From: Arthrobacter alpinus
Lineage (GTDB): Bacteria > Actinomycetota > Actinomycetes > Actinomycetales > Micrococcaceae
Assembly (NCBI RefSeq): GCF_001445575.1
Contig: NZ_CP013200.1
Coordinates: 2,232,001-2,296,000, forward strand
DNA: 64,000 nucleotides
Reading direction: 5' to 3'
Every line of letters starts with the position of its first letter. Positions within the stretch are counted from its first letter, which is position 1. The position numbers and the translations under genes were made by a program. The notes below the pieces were generated by a model. The model saw only the letters and a program-made list of their open reading frames with translations, searched no databases and had not been told where the DNA came from. Below are positions 9,586-17,722 of the stretch, piece after piece.

Positions 9586-10507
9586 AGTTGCCTCGAGATC
9601 GGTCCGAAACGTCTCTTCCGGCGCGGTAACGGGAACTGTCGTCTCGTTCAAAGTGACCATTATCATTTGGATCAAAGATTTCTTGGTGGGCTCGTTGGTG
9701 AGCTGACAGGTGGCAAGAGGAACGCAAGTTCGTTGGCGGAATGTGATCTCATCAAGATTTTCGAATTTTTCGTCGTAGTCAGTTCCATCAGATCCCAGCA
9801 GCGAAGTACGTGACCCCTAACCGAGCGACTGGCTACCAGAAACGACGATGGAGGGTTTGCGCGGCTGGTGATCCTCGGTTGGTAGCCCGACGTACTACAT
9901 CGGTGTTCCTTTGAGATCAATTGCAACAGTTTGTTATTGGTGCTTGTTTAGAGCTCAGATGCAGGACGTGCCACTTATGGAGCCGTGAAGTTCATCGCCA
10001 TCTTTGGGAGTATTGAGACCGTGGCACCGAGCAGACTGAGTCCGAACGCGCCGACTACCTTCACGGAATTGAAGCCACCCGGCGGTCTCGGACTGTATGT
10101 TTCGAACTGGTTAGCGCCCGTACCAAACGGACGGATTTAGATGAGTCCACGGCCCGTTTGACGGTGCGAATATGGGAACGGTCGAGCATCCAAGAAGTTT
10201 CTATCGTCGCATGATGTGGCTTGTCAATTCGACGCAATCTAATTAGACGCCATCTTGGTGGGTAGGGGCGGCCTCCGTGCGATCACTGACTCCGTGGTCA
10301 AGGGAATTCGGTGGCTGGCACAACGGCACCAAGAGGTGGCGCGGATGCCCATGCTGCTGGTTCCTGCGATGAAAATGGCTCGGCATTCGTTCATAAACGT
10401 GACCAGAAATTGAACCTATTTGCGTCCCAGAACAAGCCAAAAACGTGACCAAGTTTTCGTTCAAAAACGTGAGTAAAACGTGACTTGGGCCGTTTTTGGC
10501 CTTAGAC
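9586..10507. other. gene-free right end of the island
   Basis: About 0.9 kb without a credible gene between the methyltransferase and tRNA-Arg. Short frames exist but none has a recognisable product. The DNA contains an imperfect inverted repeat (AGTACGT near 9805 to ACGTACT near 9893, with inner arms GGCTACCA and TGGTAGCC) and a cluster of AAACGTGA repeats at 10385-10485. It is probably decayed island DNA next to the integration site. Confidence 0.5.
10385..10485 (+). repeat. AAACGTGA short repeat cluster
   Basis: AAACGTGA occurs four times in the same orientation (about 10395, 10441, 10465 and 10476). Two copies lie in a longer near-identical unit, TTCGTTCAWAAACGTGA, at 10386-10402 and 10456-10472. 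The spacing is irregular, so this is neither a CRISPR array nor clean iterons. It could be remnants of insertion-element ends or protein-binding sites at the island edge. Confidence 0.5.
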
Positions 10508-10551
10508 GCCTCTGACCCGCGGAATATAACCGCAGGTCAGAGGCTGTTTTT
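10508..10551. terminator. strong hairpin 3' of tRNA-Arg
   Basis: GCCTCTGACC (10508-10517) pairs perfectly with GGTCAGAGGC (10535-10544), and inner GCGG/CCGC extends the stem. A TGTTTTT run follows on the plus strand. It can stop plus-strand transcription coming out of the island and may also mark the 3' end of the minus-strand tRNA transcript. Confidence 0.6.
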
Positions 10552-10626
10552 GGTGCCCCGGGCGGGAATTGAACCCACGACCAAGAGATTAGAAGGCTCC
10601 TGCTCTATCCGCTGAGCTACCGAGGC
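10551..10626 (-). tRNA. tRNA-Arg (anticodon UCU)
   Basis: Read on the minus strand, a 76-nt cloverleaf with acceptor GCCTCGG/CCGGGGC, anticodon loop CTTCTAA giving UCU, T-loop GGTTCAATTCC and an encoded CCA end. The 3' end faces the island, the orientation expected when an element has integrated at a tRNA 3' end. Confidence 0.95.
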
Positions 10627-10810
10627 GTTGGCCCAACCAAGGGCCGCATCTAAATTATCAGGTTTATTCGCTGATCTCTTCCTCCACAGGCGTGGCAAGG
10701 CCGGATAAGTCCACATTTGGGGGTTTCCCACTGGTGTACATCCTTCGATCGGCGTTGGCTAGAGCCCAAGGAAACATCGCCGTACCCGCGGCCCATCGAA
10801 AGGTAGTGAA

Positions 10811-11419
10811 ATGGCAAACTACATCAGCCTCCGGGGATTTGTTAGCTCGGACATCACCATGAGCACCACGGACAGCGGTCTCGTGATCGCAAAATTCCGA
10901 ATGGGTTCAAACACCCGTCAGCAGGATCCCATCACCAACCAGTGGGTTGACGGAAAGACCAACTGGTTTCAGGTCAGTGCCTTCAGGGCGCTGGCCACCA
11001 ACGCCATGATCAGCATTCACAAGGGGAACCGGATCGTGGTCACGGGCAAGCTCAAGGTGACTTCTTACCTTCGCAAGGACGGGACGCCCGGAAACGGTGT
11101 GGACATCGAGGCGGACAGCATCGGCCTTGACCTCAACTTTGGCAACGTCACGTACCACCGCACGCCGTCGAACAGTCAAAATAACGGTGCCAGCGGTGCG
11201 GAACACGCTGGCGGATCGGTGCCCCCGGACATCGACGAAGGGGAATTCCCCAATCAGGATCCTGAAGATGCTGATACAACTGACGGCGGTGACAACGGAG
11301 ACGGCGACCAAACTGACGACGGCGGGGACGACGAGCGCAGCGCTGCCCAAGGGCTCCAGGAGGGTGAACACGCTAACGAAGACACGGGGGAGATCCTGGT
11401 AGACGCAGCGCCCTACTAG
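10811..11419 (+). CDS. ssb: single-stranded DNA-binding protein (paralogue)
   Basis: A 202-residue protein whose first ~115 residues form an SSB OB-fold: WFQVSAFRALA, then GNRIVVTGKLKV and SYLRKDG. It binds single-stranded DNA in replication, repair or uptake. The C-terminal half is low-complexity and very acidic (Asp/Gly/Glu). It ends DAAPY, not the DDDxPF tip that recruits partner proteins in the main SSB, so this is probably a secondary SSB. The rplI/rpsF neighbours expected for the main ssb are also absent. GAAAGG precedes ATG 10811. Confidence 0.85.
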   Translation: MANYISLRGFVSSDITMSTTDSGLVIAKFRMGSNTRQQDPITNQWVDGKTNWFQVSAFRALATNAMISIHKGNRIVVTGKLKVTSYLRKDGTPGNGVDIEADSIGLDLNFGNVTYHRTPSNSQNNGASGAEHAGGSVPPDIDEGEFPNQDPEDADTTDGGDNGDGDQTDDGGDDERSAAQGLQEGEHANEDTGEILVDAAPY

Positions 11420-11462
11420 CCGGGAGGGCGAGAGTGTCAGGCGGACATGGCACAATGGCGGG

Positions 11463-11981
11463 GTGACTTTGGAAAAGATGACTTCCCGCCGCCAGCCTGC
11501 TCAGCGCCGACTAGGAGTCAGGGCCGTTGGCGTGTCGGTTCTATTGGCTGCATCCATGGCCTTGAGCGGTTGCTCACTGTTGTCCAGCGAGTCGCCAGCC
11601 CCAGATCCAGCTCCGGCCGCCACCGCTAAGGCTCCAGCCAAAGTTGATGGAAAAGTACCCACAGCAAAGCCCGCTGAACCGGTCTCTGCCGCCGAGGAAA
11701 TGTCAGGCAAGATGACTGCTTCGCTGCAGAAACTGGCTTCCGCCACCAAGTCGCCCAACCGCGAACAAATGATGGCAGCAATGCTTGAAGCTGGCGCCGT
11801 CAAGGAAAAGGTGGAGTTGTCCATCGACATCACACCCACAGGTCTTGCTGTTGACGCGGTTGAGTCGGCAACCTTAGTTGGTAAAGAGTGCGTCATTGGG
11901 CAGGTTCGGGACGGAAGTGTTGCTGTCACCACCCTTCCTGTTCTCGCTTCGGGGCTGTGCTTTGTTGGAGATACTCACTAA
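11463..11981 (+). CDS. putative lipoprotein
   Basis: A 172-residue predicted lipoprotein. A basic N-terminus, a hydrophobic stretch VGVSVLLAASMA and the lipobox LSGC (Cys 37) mark a type II signal peptide. An Ala/Pro-rich linker follows, then a ~100-residue domain with two cysteines (KECVIG and SGLCFVG) that may form a disulfide. I do not assign a function; short lipoproteins of this layout are common in Micrococcaceae. ATG 11478 is an equally possible start, giving a 167-residue precursor; neither has a strong ribosome-binding site. Confidence 0.75.
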   Translation: MTLEKMTSRRQPAQRRLGVRAVGVSVLLAASMALSGCSLLSSESPAPDPAPAATAKAPAKVDGKVPTAKPAEPVSAAEEMSGKMTASLQKLASATKSPNREQMMAAMLEAGAVKEKVELSIDITPTGLAVDAVESATLVGKECVIGQVRDGSVAVTTLPVLASGLCFVGDTH

Positions 11982-12075
11982 CAACCGCTCTGTGGAGTGA
12001 CCGTATTATGCCGCGTTGCTCACTTCCGTCGTAGCGAATGTGAGTTATATGCCCGCACCCACTAACCTTGGGGGT

Positions 12076-13758
12076 ATGGCGGAATTTATTTATACGATGT
12101 CCAATGCCCGCAAGGCTGTTGGAGAAAAACTCATTCTTGACAACGTAAGTATGTCTTTCTACCCGGGTGCCAAAATTGGCGTCGTGGGTCCTAACGGTGC
12201 CGGTAAGTCCACCATCCTGAAAATCATGGCTGGTCTGGACACCCCTTCTAACGGTGATGCTCGCTTGAGCCCCGGCTACACTGTGGGCATTTTGCTCCAG
12301 GAGCCGCCGTTGAACGAGGAGAAGACCGTTCTGGGCAACGTCCAGGAAGGCGTTGGCGAGATCTACTCCAAGATCCAGCGTTACAACGAAATCTCCGAGG
12401 AAATGGCCAGCCCTGACGCTGACTTTGACACACTCCTTGAAGAGATGGGAAAACTGCAGGAAGCCATCGATACTGCCGACGCATGGGATATTGATTCCCA
12501 GCTCGAGCAGGCGATGGACGCATTGCAGTGCCCGCCGGGAGACTCCGACGTCACCCTCCTCTCCGGTGGTGAGCGCCGTCGCGTTGCTTTGTGCAAGCTC
12601 CTGCTGCAGAAGCCTGACCTGTTGCTCCTCGATGAGCCTACTAACCACTTGGACGCCGAGTCCGTGAACTGGTTGGAACAGCACCTCAAGAGCTACGCCG
12701 GCGCCGTTCTAGCCGTGACCCACGATAGGTACTTCCTGGACCACGTGGCGGAATGGATCGCTGAAGTTGACCGCGGTCACCTGTACCCCTACGAAGGCAA
12801 CTACTCCACTTACCTGGAGAAGAAGCGCGCCCGCCTTGAAGTTCAGGGCAAGAAGGACGCCAAGCAGGCCAAGCGCCTCACCGAAGAACTCGAGTGGGTA
12901 CGCTCCAACGCCAAGGGCCGCCAGACCAAGTCCAAGGCTCGTCTGGCTCGCTACGAGGAAATGGCTGCCGAGGCAGACCGCACCCGCAAGCTCGACTTCG
13001 AAGAAATCCAGATTCCGCCGGGCCCGCGCCTGGGTGGCATCGTGCTCGAAGCGGAAAACTTGAAGAAGGGCTTCGGCGATCGCATCCTGATCGACGGACT
13101 CTCCTTCACGCTTCCCCGCAACGGCATTGTTGGCGTCATCGGCCCGAACGGTGTTGGTAAGTCAACGCTGTTCAAGACCATTGTTGGTCTGGAAGAGCTC
13201 GACGGCGGAAACCTCAAGGTGGGCGATTCGGTCAAGATCTCCTACGCGGACCAGAGCCGTGGCGGAATCGATCCGGATAAGACGCTGTGGGAAGTTGTTT
13301 CCGACGGTTTGGACTTCATCCAGGTCGGCCAGGTAGAAATGCCTTCCCGTGCCTATGTTGCCGCGTTCGGTTTCAAGGGCCCGGACCAGCAGAAGAAGGC
13401 AGGTGTGCTCTCCGGTGGTGAGCGCAACCGCTTGAACCTGGCGCTGACCCTCAAGCAGGGTGGAAACCTGTTGCTTTTGGATGAGCCCACTAACGACCTC
13501 GACGTGGAAACCCTCAGCAGCCTTGAAAACGCGCTGCTGGAATTCCCCGGCTGCGCCGTCGTGGTATCGCACGATCGCTGGTTCCTGGACCGAATTGCTA
13601 CCCACATCCTCGCCTACGAAGGCACCAACGAGAACCCGGCCAACTGGCACTGGTTCGAGGGTAACTTCGATTCCTACGAGGAAAACAAGGTTGAGCGCTT
13701 GGGTGCCGAAGCGGCACGCCCTCACCGCGTCACTCACCGCCGCCTAACGCGCGACTAG
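12076..13758 (+). CDS. ettA: energy-dependent translational throttle protein EttA (ABC-F)
   Basis: A 560-residue ABC-F protein with two ABC domains and no membrane segments. Domain 1: Walker A GPNGAGKST, signature LSGGERRR, Walker B LLLLDEPTNHLD. Domain 2: GPNGVGKST, LSGGERNR, LLLLDEPTNDLD. The inter-domain arm carries the NAKGRQTKSKARLARYEE motif of the EttA subfamily. EttA binds the ribosomal E site and gates entry into elongation according to the ATP/ADP ratio. The frame is open to 12016 (TTG), but family members begin MAEFIYTM, so ATG 12076 is chosen. A REP-like palindrome and a bidirectional terminator follow. Confidence 0.95.
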   Translation: MAEFIYTMSNARKAVGEKLILDNVSMSFYPGAKIGVVGPNGAGKSTILKIMAGLDTPSNGDARLSPGYTVGILLQEPPLNEEKTVLGNVQEGVGEIYSKIQRYNEISEEMASPDADFDTLLEEMGKLQEAIDTADAWDIDSQLEQAMDALQCPPGDSDVTLLSGGERRRVALCKLLLQKPDLLLLDEPTNHLDAESVNWLEQHLKSYAGAVLAVTHDRYFLDHVAEWIAEVDRGHLYPYEGNYSTYLEKKRARLEVQGKKDAKQAKRLTEELEWVRSNAKGRQTKSKARLARYEEMAAEADRTRKLDFEEIQIPPGPRLGGIVLEAENLKKGFGDRILIDGLSFTLPRNGIVGVIGPNGVGKSTLFKTIVGLEELDGGNLKVGDSVKISYADQSRGGIDPDKTLWEVVSDGLDFIQVGQVEMPSRAYVAAFGFKGPDQQKKAGVLSGGERNRLNLALTLKQGGNLLLLDEPTNDLDVETLSSLENALLEFPGCAVVVSHDRWFLDRIATHILAYEGTNENPANWHWFEGNFDSYEENKVERLGAEAARPHRVTHRRLTRD

Positions 13759-13760
13759 GC

Positions 13761-13820
13761 CCCACTTGCCGGCCTGAGAAATCGCTGACGCGATTTCTCA
13801 GGAACCTGGCAAGCGTGGGC
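13761..13820. repeat. 60-bp REP-like palindromic element, copy A
   Basis: Starts CCCAC and ends GTGGGC. Inside it has a 13-bp perfect hairpin CCTGAGAAATCGC/GCGATTTCTCAGG with loop TGAC (13773-13802). A second 60-bp copy lies after ndk at 46185. From 13783 onward the two agree at 34 of 38 positions. There is no T-tract, so it is not an ordinary terminator. Confidence 0.7.
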
Positions 13821-13866
13821 CCAAGCGTGAGTATCTACTTGGAGCGCCGCGAGGCTGTGAATACAC

Positions 13867-13906
13867 ATAAAAATAGCCGGCCCTAAAAGGGGCCGGCTAT
13901 TTTTAT
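13867..13906. terminator. bidirectional terminator between ettA and tesB
   Basis: ATAAAAATAGCCGGCCC (13867-13883) pairs perfectly with GGGCCGGCTATTTTTAT (13890-13906). The U-tract is present on both strands, as expected between convergent genes. Confidence 0.92.
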
Positions 13907-13918
13907 GCCTGTAAAGCG

Positions 13919-14824
13919 TCAGTCGTGTGGTGTTCCTTCAGGAATCCTGATCATGCCTTCTTGGGCAACGGAGGCGACCAGCACGCCGTCGCGCGTGTAG
14001 AAGCGGCCCAGGTTCAGCCCCCGTGCCTCCGACGCGCTGGGGGACTCGGCAACGTACAGCAGCCAGTCGTCCACCTGCACCGGACGGTGCCACCACATGG
14101 CATGGTCCAGGCTGGCAACGCTGATGCCCGGCGTGGCCCAATTGATCCCGTGGCGGCGCAGGGACGGCTCCAGCAGAGTGTAATCGCTGGCATAAGCCAG
14201 GGCCGCGCGGTGCAGATTTTGGTCCGCCGGCATGGGGCCCAACGTCTTCAACCACACAGCAGTATGGGCAACGTGCTCGCCCTTGACATCGAAGTAGATG
14301 TTGTGGCCGATGTGGCGGATGTCGAACGGGCGTTCGTAGGCCCAGGCGCGGGCCACGGGGTGGTCGATTCCGCCCAACAGTTCGGCCGACGTCGGAAGTG
14401 TCTCAGGTGCCACAATGCCACTAGGCATGGGTTCCTGGTGCTCCATGCCGGTGTCGGGACGCTGGAAGGATGCGATCAGGGACAGAATCGGCACACCGCT
14501 CTGGTAGGCGTGCGTGCGGCGGGCAGCGAAGGAGCGACCGTCGCGCAGGCGTTGTACGCCGAACGTCAGCGGGGATGCGGCATCGCCGGGGCGCAGGAAA
14601 TATCCGTGCATGGAGTGCACCAGTTGGTCCTCGCCCACAGTGCGTGCCGCCGCCATGATGGACTGCGCCAAGACCTGCCCGCCAAAGAGCCTGGGCCGTG
14701 GTGCACTGGCATCGCCGAGCCCCACGAAGACATCTTCATCGGTCTGGGCCCCGCCGGCATCGGAAAGATCCAACATGCGCAGGAGCGTTTCCATGGGATT
14801 TGTTGCTGATGGTGTCACATTCAT
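13919..14824 (-). CDS. tesB: acyl-CoA thioesterase II
   Basis: A 301-residue double hot-dog protein of the TesB type, hydrolysing acyl-CoA to free fatty acid and CoA in the cytoplasm. Visible features: RLFGGQVLAQSIMAA in the first hot-dog helix, HSMHGYFLRPGD, RDGRSFAARR, and in the second half AYASDYTLLEPSL, SLDHAMWWHRP and DDWLLYVAESP, the usual TesB landmarks with the active-site Asp in YASD. The frame extends to 14968, but ATG 14824 (MNVTPSATNPMETLLRMLDL) matches family N-termini. A second thioesterase gene diverges upstream. Confidence 0.92.
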   Translation of the reverse strand: MNVTPSATNPMETLLRMLDLSDAGGAQTDEDVFVGLGDASAPRPRLFGGQVLAQSIMAAARTVGEDQLVHSMHGYFLRPGDAASPLTFGVQRLRDGRSFAARRTHAYQSGVPILSLIASFQRPDTGMEHQEPMPSGIVAPETLPTSAELLGGIDHPVARAWAYERPFDIRHIGHNIYFDVKGEHVAHTAVWLKTLGPMPADQNLHRAALAYASDYTLLEPSLRRHGINWATPGISVASLDHAMWWHRPVQVDDWLLYVAESPSASEARGLNLGRFYTRDGVLVASVAQEGMIRIPEGTPHD

Positions 14825-14961
14825 AACCGTGACTCTATGTGTCAAGGGGATGCCGCGACAAATGGGCAATCCCGTATGAATCCACTCAGCAGGCCCCTGA
14901 ATCTCTGTGATGTGGGGAACGTCAATTGGTGGCACCCCTGCGGCTTTGACATGATGAAGGC

Positions 14962-15450
14962 ATGGCACCCGGTTTCCAACACTCTCAGCAAATCCGCTTC
15001 GGCGACATTGATTCCTACAACCACGTCAACAATGTGGTGTATTTGCAGTATCTGGAGGACGCCCGGGTCCAATTGACGTATGCCGAATTGCCAGGCGGTG
15101 GCACCTTTCAGGACTTGATCGGCACCGAGCTGTTCATCCTCGTGGGGCGCAACGAGATCGAATACTTAGCCCCCATCAGCTTCCGCACCGAGCCCGTCTA
15201 CGTGAACATCTGGGTCACCAACGTCGGCGGCTCCAGCTTCGATTTCGGCTACTCCGTCTCAGAAGCCGACACCTCCATCATTTACGCCCAAGCGGCAACA
15301 TCCATGGTTCTGGTCTCGCGCAGCACCGGCCGCCCCATCCGGCTCACCCAGGAACAGCGCAGCGCCTTGGAAGCATGGCGCGGGGATCCCGTGCCGTTCA
15401 AGCGCAGCCCCGCCCGCCCCGTGATCAAAACCGCAGAAGGAAACCGCTGA
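14962..15450 (+). CDS. 4-hydroxybenzoyl-CoA-type (YbgC/FcbC-like) acyl-CoA thioesterase
   Basis: A 162-residue single hot-dog thioesterase. RFGDIDSYNHVNNVVYLQYLEDAR near residues 12-35 is the family signature, with the catalytic Asp in GDIDSYNH. It likely hydrolyses a short or aromatic acyl-CoA; the substrate cannot be read from sequence. Its stop overlaps the start of the next gene by one base (TGATG), so the two are co-translated. It diverges from tesB. Confidence 0.85.
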   Translation: MAPGFQHSQQIRFGDIDSYNHVNNVVYLQYLEDARVQLTYAELPGGGTFQDLIGTELFILVGRNEIEYLAPISFRTEPVYVNIWVTNVGGSSFDFGYSVSEADTSIIYAQAATSMVLVSRSTGRPIRLTQEQRSALEAWRGDPVPFKRSPARPVIKTAEGNR

Positions 15451-16118
15451 TGTCCACCGCTCTACACACCCAGGAATTTGATCTTGCCGACGCCGGTACG
15501 GTTGCTGACCTACGCACCTTTGTGACGCGTGCCCGCAACGCGGACGACGGCGCCATCCGCCTTCAGGGGGCCGGTCACGTTCTCGCAGCGTATGTCTGCG
15601 TCATGCGCGGCAAACTTTTGGGGGAGGGGACCCCCACCATTTTGGGGCTTCGCACCATGGCTCTGGGAACGCCGTCGGACATTGATGTGACAGTGTCACT
15701 ATCAGCCGTGGCCGACCGCCTCGCCCGCATGGACGAAGGGGATGCCAAGCTTCCAGTTCCACCCATGACGGTTCAGGAATCCTGGACGGGCATCAGCGCT
15801 CCGCGCAGCGCGTGGGAAGAAATTGGAACCATTTCTGCCGACGAGCTGATCGCCGTGGCGAAGTCTGGCGTTCAGGAAATCGGGCAGATTATCCCCGTCA
15901 ACCCGGGGGCCCTGCTGGTGAACAACGTCCGGGCCTCCGTCTGGGGGCGCCCCATGGACGGGGTTCCGGGCGAGATTCCCGGAGGTGCGGCCTTCGCAGC
16001 TTACGCACTGGGCTTCGTGGCGCCGGGCGAAAGCGGCACCATTTACAGCTCCCACCGCTGGCTGCGGATCAGCACCAACCGCGGGCACATCTTGGTCAAG
16101 CCGGCGTCGCTGCTATAG
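15450..16118 (+). CDS. conserved hypothetical protein
   Basis: A 222-residue soluble protein I do not recognise. No signal peptide, membrane helix or catalytic motif stands out. A Gly/Pro-rich stretch with VWGRPMDGVPGEIPGGAAFAAYALGFV lies in the C-terminal half. Start coupling to the thioesterase gene (TGATG) suggests a shared function, perhaps in acyl-CoA metabolism, which is inference. The coding region ends 30 bp before a 16-bp tandem repeat. Confidence 0.75.
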   Translation: MSTALHTQEFDLADAGTVADLRTFVTRARNADDGAIRLQGAGHVLAAYVCVMRGKLLGEGTPTILGLRTMALGTPSDIDVTVSLSAVADRLARMDEGDAKLPVPPMTVQESWTGISAPRSAWEEIGTISADELIAVAKSGVQEIGQIIPVNPGALLVNNVRASVWGRPMDGVPGEIPGGAAFAAYALGFVAPGESGTIYSSHRWLRISTNRGHILVKPASLL

Positions 16119-16147
16119 GGAGTCCTGAAGTTGCGGCGCTGGTAGGG

Positions 16148-16259
16148 GCGCCCGCTATCAGCAACGCCCGCCAACTGCAGCGCCCGCTATCAGCAACGCC
16201 CGCCAACTGCAGCGCCCGCTATCTACAGCGCCTGCTAACTACAGTGCCCGCCAACTACA
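16148..16259 (+). repeat. 16-bp tandem repeat (7 units)
   Basis: Seven consecutive 16-bp units of consensus RCGCCCGCYAWCWRCA. They begin GCGCCCGCTATCAGCA and alternate at first with ACGCCCGCCAACTGCA, drifting toward the right end; a partial eighth unit follows at 16260. The array lies between two convergent genes, and its last part supplies the stop codon and final residues of the globin gene. Confidence 0.9.
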
Positions 16260-16848
16260 GTGCCTGAGTCGGATCTGACGGGGCGTTGACCAATGAATGA
16301 GCTGCGCGCTCCATGTAATCCCACAAAGTGGCCTCATGCATGGGGGACAGCTCACCGGCATCCACACCCTTGCGCATGGCGGCGAGCCAGCGGTCGCGCG
16401 CCTCGGGCGTGACAGCGAACGGCACGTGGCGCATGCGCAGGCGCGGGTGGCCGCGTTCCTCCAAGTATGTGCGCGGTCCGCCCCAATACTGTTCGATGAA
16501 CATCAGCATGCGGTGCTCGGCCGGGCCCAGATCTTCCTCGTGGTACATGGCGCGCAGCAACGGATCGGCGGCGATGCCCTGGTAGAAGACATGAATGATC
16601 TTCTTGAACGTCTCGTGACCGCCCACCTGCCCGTAGAAAGTATCCGAATAATCCACCGGCTCATCCGCTGCGGGGACCGAGGTGGATGGCAGTGGACGGC
16701 CCACGGTGGTGGGAATGGGCAGCAAGGTGGCCAGTGGCTCGCCAAAGCGTGACGGGATGGCTGTCCCCTCCGTAGCCGTCTTTTCGGCCGCATCGTTGGC
16801 AGCCGGTCCGTTGGCGAAGGGTGAGGTGGGGGTGTACTCGGAACTCAT
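16255..16848 (-). CDS. glbO: group II truncated haemoglobin (GlbO type)
   Basis: A 197-residue protein: a ~65-residue Ala/Pro-rich extension followed by a 2-on-2 globin. Landmarks: FYGQVGGHETFKKIIHVFY, YHEEDLGPAEHRMLMFIEQYWGG, HPRLRMRHVPF with the proximal histidine, and a conserved Trp in RDRWLAAM. GlbO proteins bind oxygen and help protect against oxidative and nitrosative stress. ATG 16848 fits the family and follows the MscS gene by 25 bp, so osmC-mscS-glbO looks like one operon. The last three codons and the TAG lie in the tandem repeat array. Confidence 0.92.
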   Translation of the reverse strand: MSSEYTPTSPFANGPAANDAAEKTATEGTAIPSRFGEPLATLLPIPTTVGRPLPSTSVPAADEPVDYSDTFYGQVGGHETFKKIIHVFYQGIAADPLLRAMYHEEDLGPAEHRMLMFIEQYWGGPRTYLEERGHPRLRMRHVPFAVTPEARDRWLAAMRKGVDAGELSPMHEATLWDYMERAAHSLVNAPSDPTQAL

Positions 16849-16873
16849 GGTTTGTTCAGATCTTTCTGGGTGC

Positions 16874-17713
16874 TCATTCGGTGGACTCGTTGGCGTTGCT
16901 GGCGCTCGCTGCGCCCCTGAGGTTCGGAGCGCTATTGAGGTTCGACGCCGGACCCGCTCCTTGCGCCGATGCTGCGCCTGCCGCGTCTGCAGCGGGGGCC
17001 GGGGACACGCCGTCGTCCGTGTCAATTGCGGGGGCGGTGTAGCTGCCCTTGGAACGGTTGCCCAGGCGCAAAATCTCGCCGTTGCGCAAGTACCAGAGCG
17101 TGCCATCTTCACCTAGGACCCGGGTGATACGCAGGCTCACATACTCAACCGTGCCGATGACTTCACTGGTTTGGATGACGTCGCCAATGCCGTATTGATC
17201 TTCGATGGCGATGAAGATCCCAGCCAGGAAGTCGCGGATGAGCTGCTGGCAACCGAAACCAATCGCAATACCCACCACACCAACACTGGCCAGCAGAGGC
17301 GCAATATCGATCTCGAAGGCTATCAGCACGTAGAAGCTCGTCACCACGGCAACCACAATGGTCAGGACCGAGTTCAGAAGGGTGCCGATGGTGCGGGCTC
17401 GCTGCACGCGTCGCTCATTTTCCAACGCCCGGACTACGGGGTCGAGGTTGCGCAGCATGGGGGCCGCCCAGCGCAAGGTTCGGTGCTCCAACGGTGCCCG
17501 GTCCGCCCTGGCGCGTTTAACGACGATCCGGATCAAATAGTGCAGCACCAGCCATACCGCCACGCCAATGGCGATGGTGATGCCAGCCAAGGCTAGATGG
17601 TTGAGGAAGGTGTTGTTGGCTTCACCAAGGAAATTTGCAGCTTGCACTCGTGATCTACCTTGCATCCGTTCGGGGTTGGAAAGGGGGCCTATGACCAACC
17701 CTAACGCGGGCAC
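16874..17713 (-). CDS. small-conductance mechanosensitive channel (MscS family)
   Basis: A 279-residue membrane protein of the small MscS type. Three hydrophobic segments (about residues 42-64, 112-134 and 138-160) lead into the pore region ASVGVVGIAIGFGCQQLIRDFLAGIFIAIEDQYGIGD, then the beta domain with GTVEYVSLRITRVLGEDG. It should open on membrane tension to release solutes on hypo-osmotic shock. The last ~60 residues are Ala-rich and probably disordered. The start is GTG 17713, 9 bp after osmC; ATG 17665 is an alternative. Neither has a clear ribosome-binding site, so coupling to osmC is likely. Confidence 0.9.
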   Translation of the reverse strand: MPALGLVIGPLSNPERMQGRSRVQAANFLGEANNTFLNHLALAGITIAIGVAVWLVLHYLIRIVVKRARADRAPLEHRTLRWAAPMLRNLDPVVRALENERRVQRARTIGTLLNSVLTIVVAVVTSFYVLIAFEIDIAPLLASVGVVGIAIGFGCQQLIRDFLAGIFIAIEDQYGIGDVIQTSEVIGTVEYVSLRITRVLGEDGTLWYLRNGEILRLGNRSKGSYTAPAIDTDDGVSPAPAADAAGAASAQGAGPASNLNSAPNLRGAASASNANESTE

Positions 17714-17722
17714 GGCATGCTT

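Noticed and set aside
9672..10464. Small minus-strand ORFs of 73-84 aa between the methyltransferase and tRNA-Arg
   Set aside because: No ribosome-binding site, no recognisable family and composition like random sequence.
10385..10485. CRISPR array or plasmid iterons
   Set aside because: The repeats are 8-17 bp with irregular spacing and no spacers of constant length; no cas or rep gene is near.
11097..11402. 101-aa frame inside the ssb gene
   Set aside because: Overlaps the conserved ssb frame and its Thr/Arg-rich text comes from the Asp/Gly-rich tail read out of frame.
12016..12075. Longer EttA N-terminus from TTG 12016 or ATG 12049
   Set aside because: EttA proteins start MAEFIYTM, which is ATG 12076; the extra residues are not conserved in the family.
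13773..13802. Rho-independent terminator of ettA
   Set aside because: The hairpin has no U-tract and recurs after ndk as part of a 60-bp repeat; the true terminator is at 13867-13906.
16148..16259. CRISPR-like array
   Set aside because: Units are contiguous 16-mers with no unique spacers, so it is a minisatellite.
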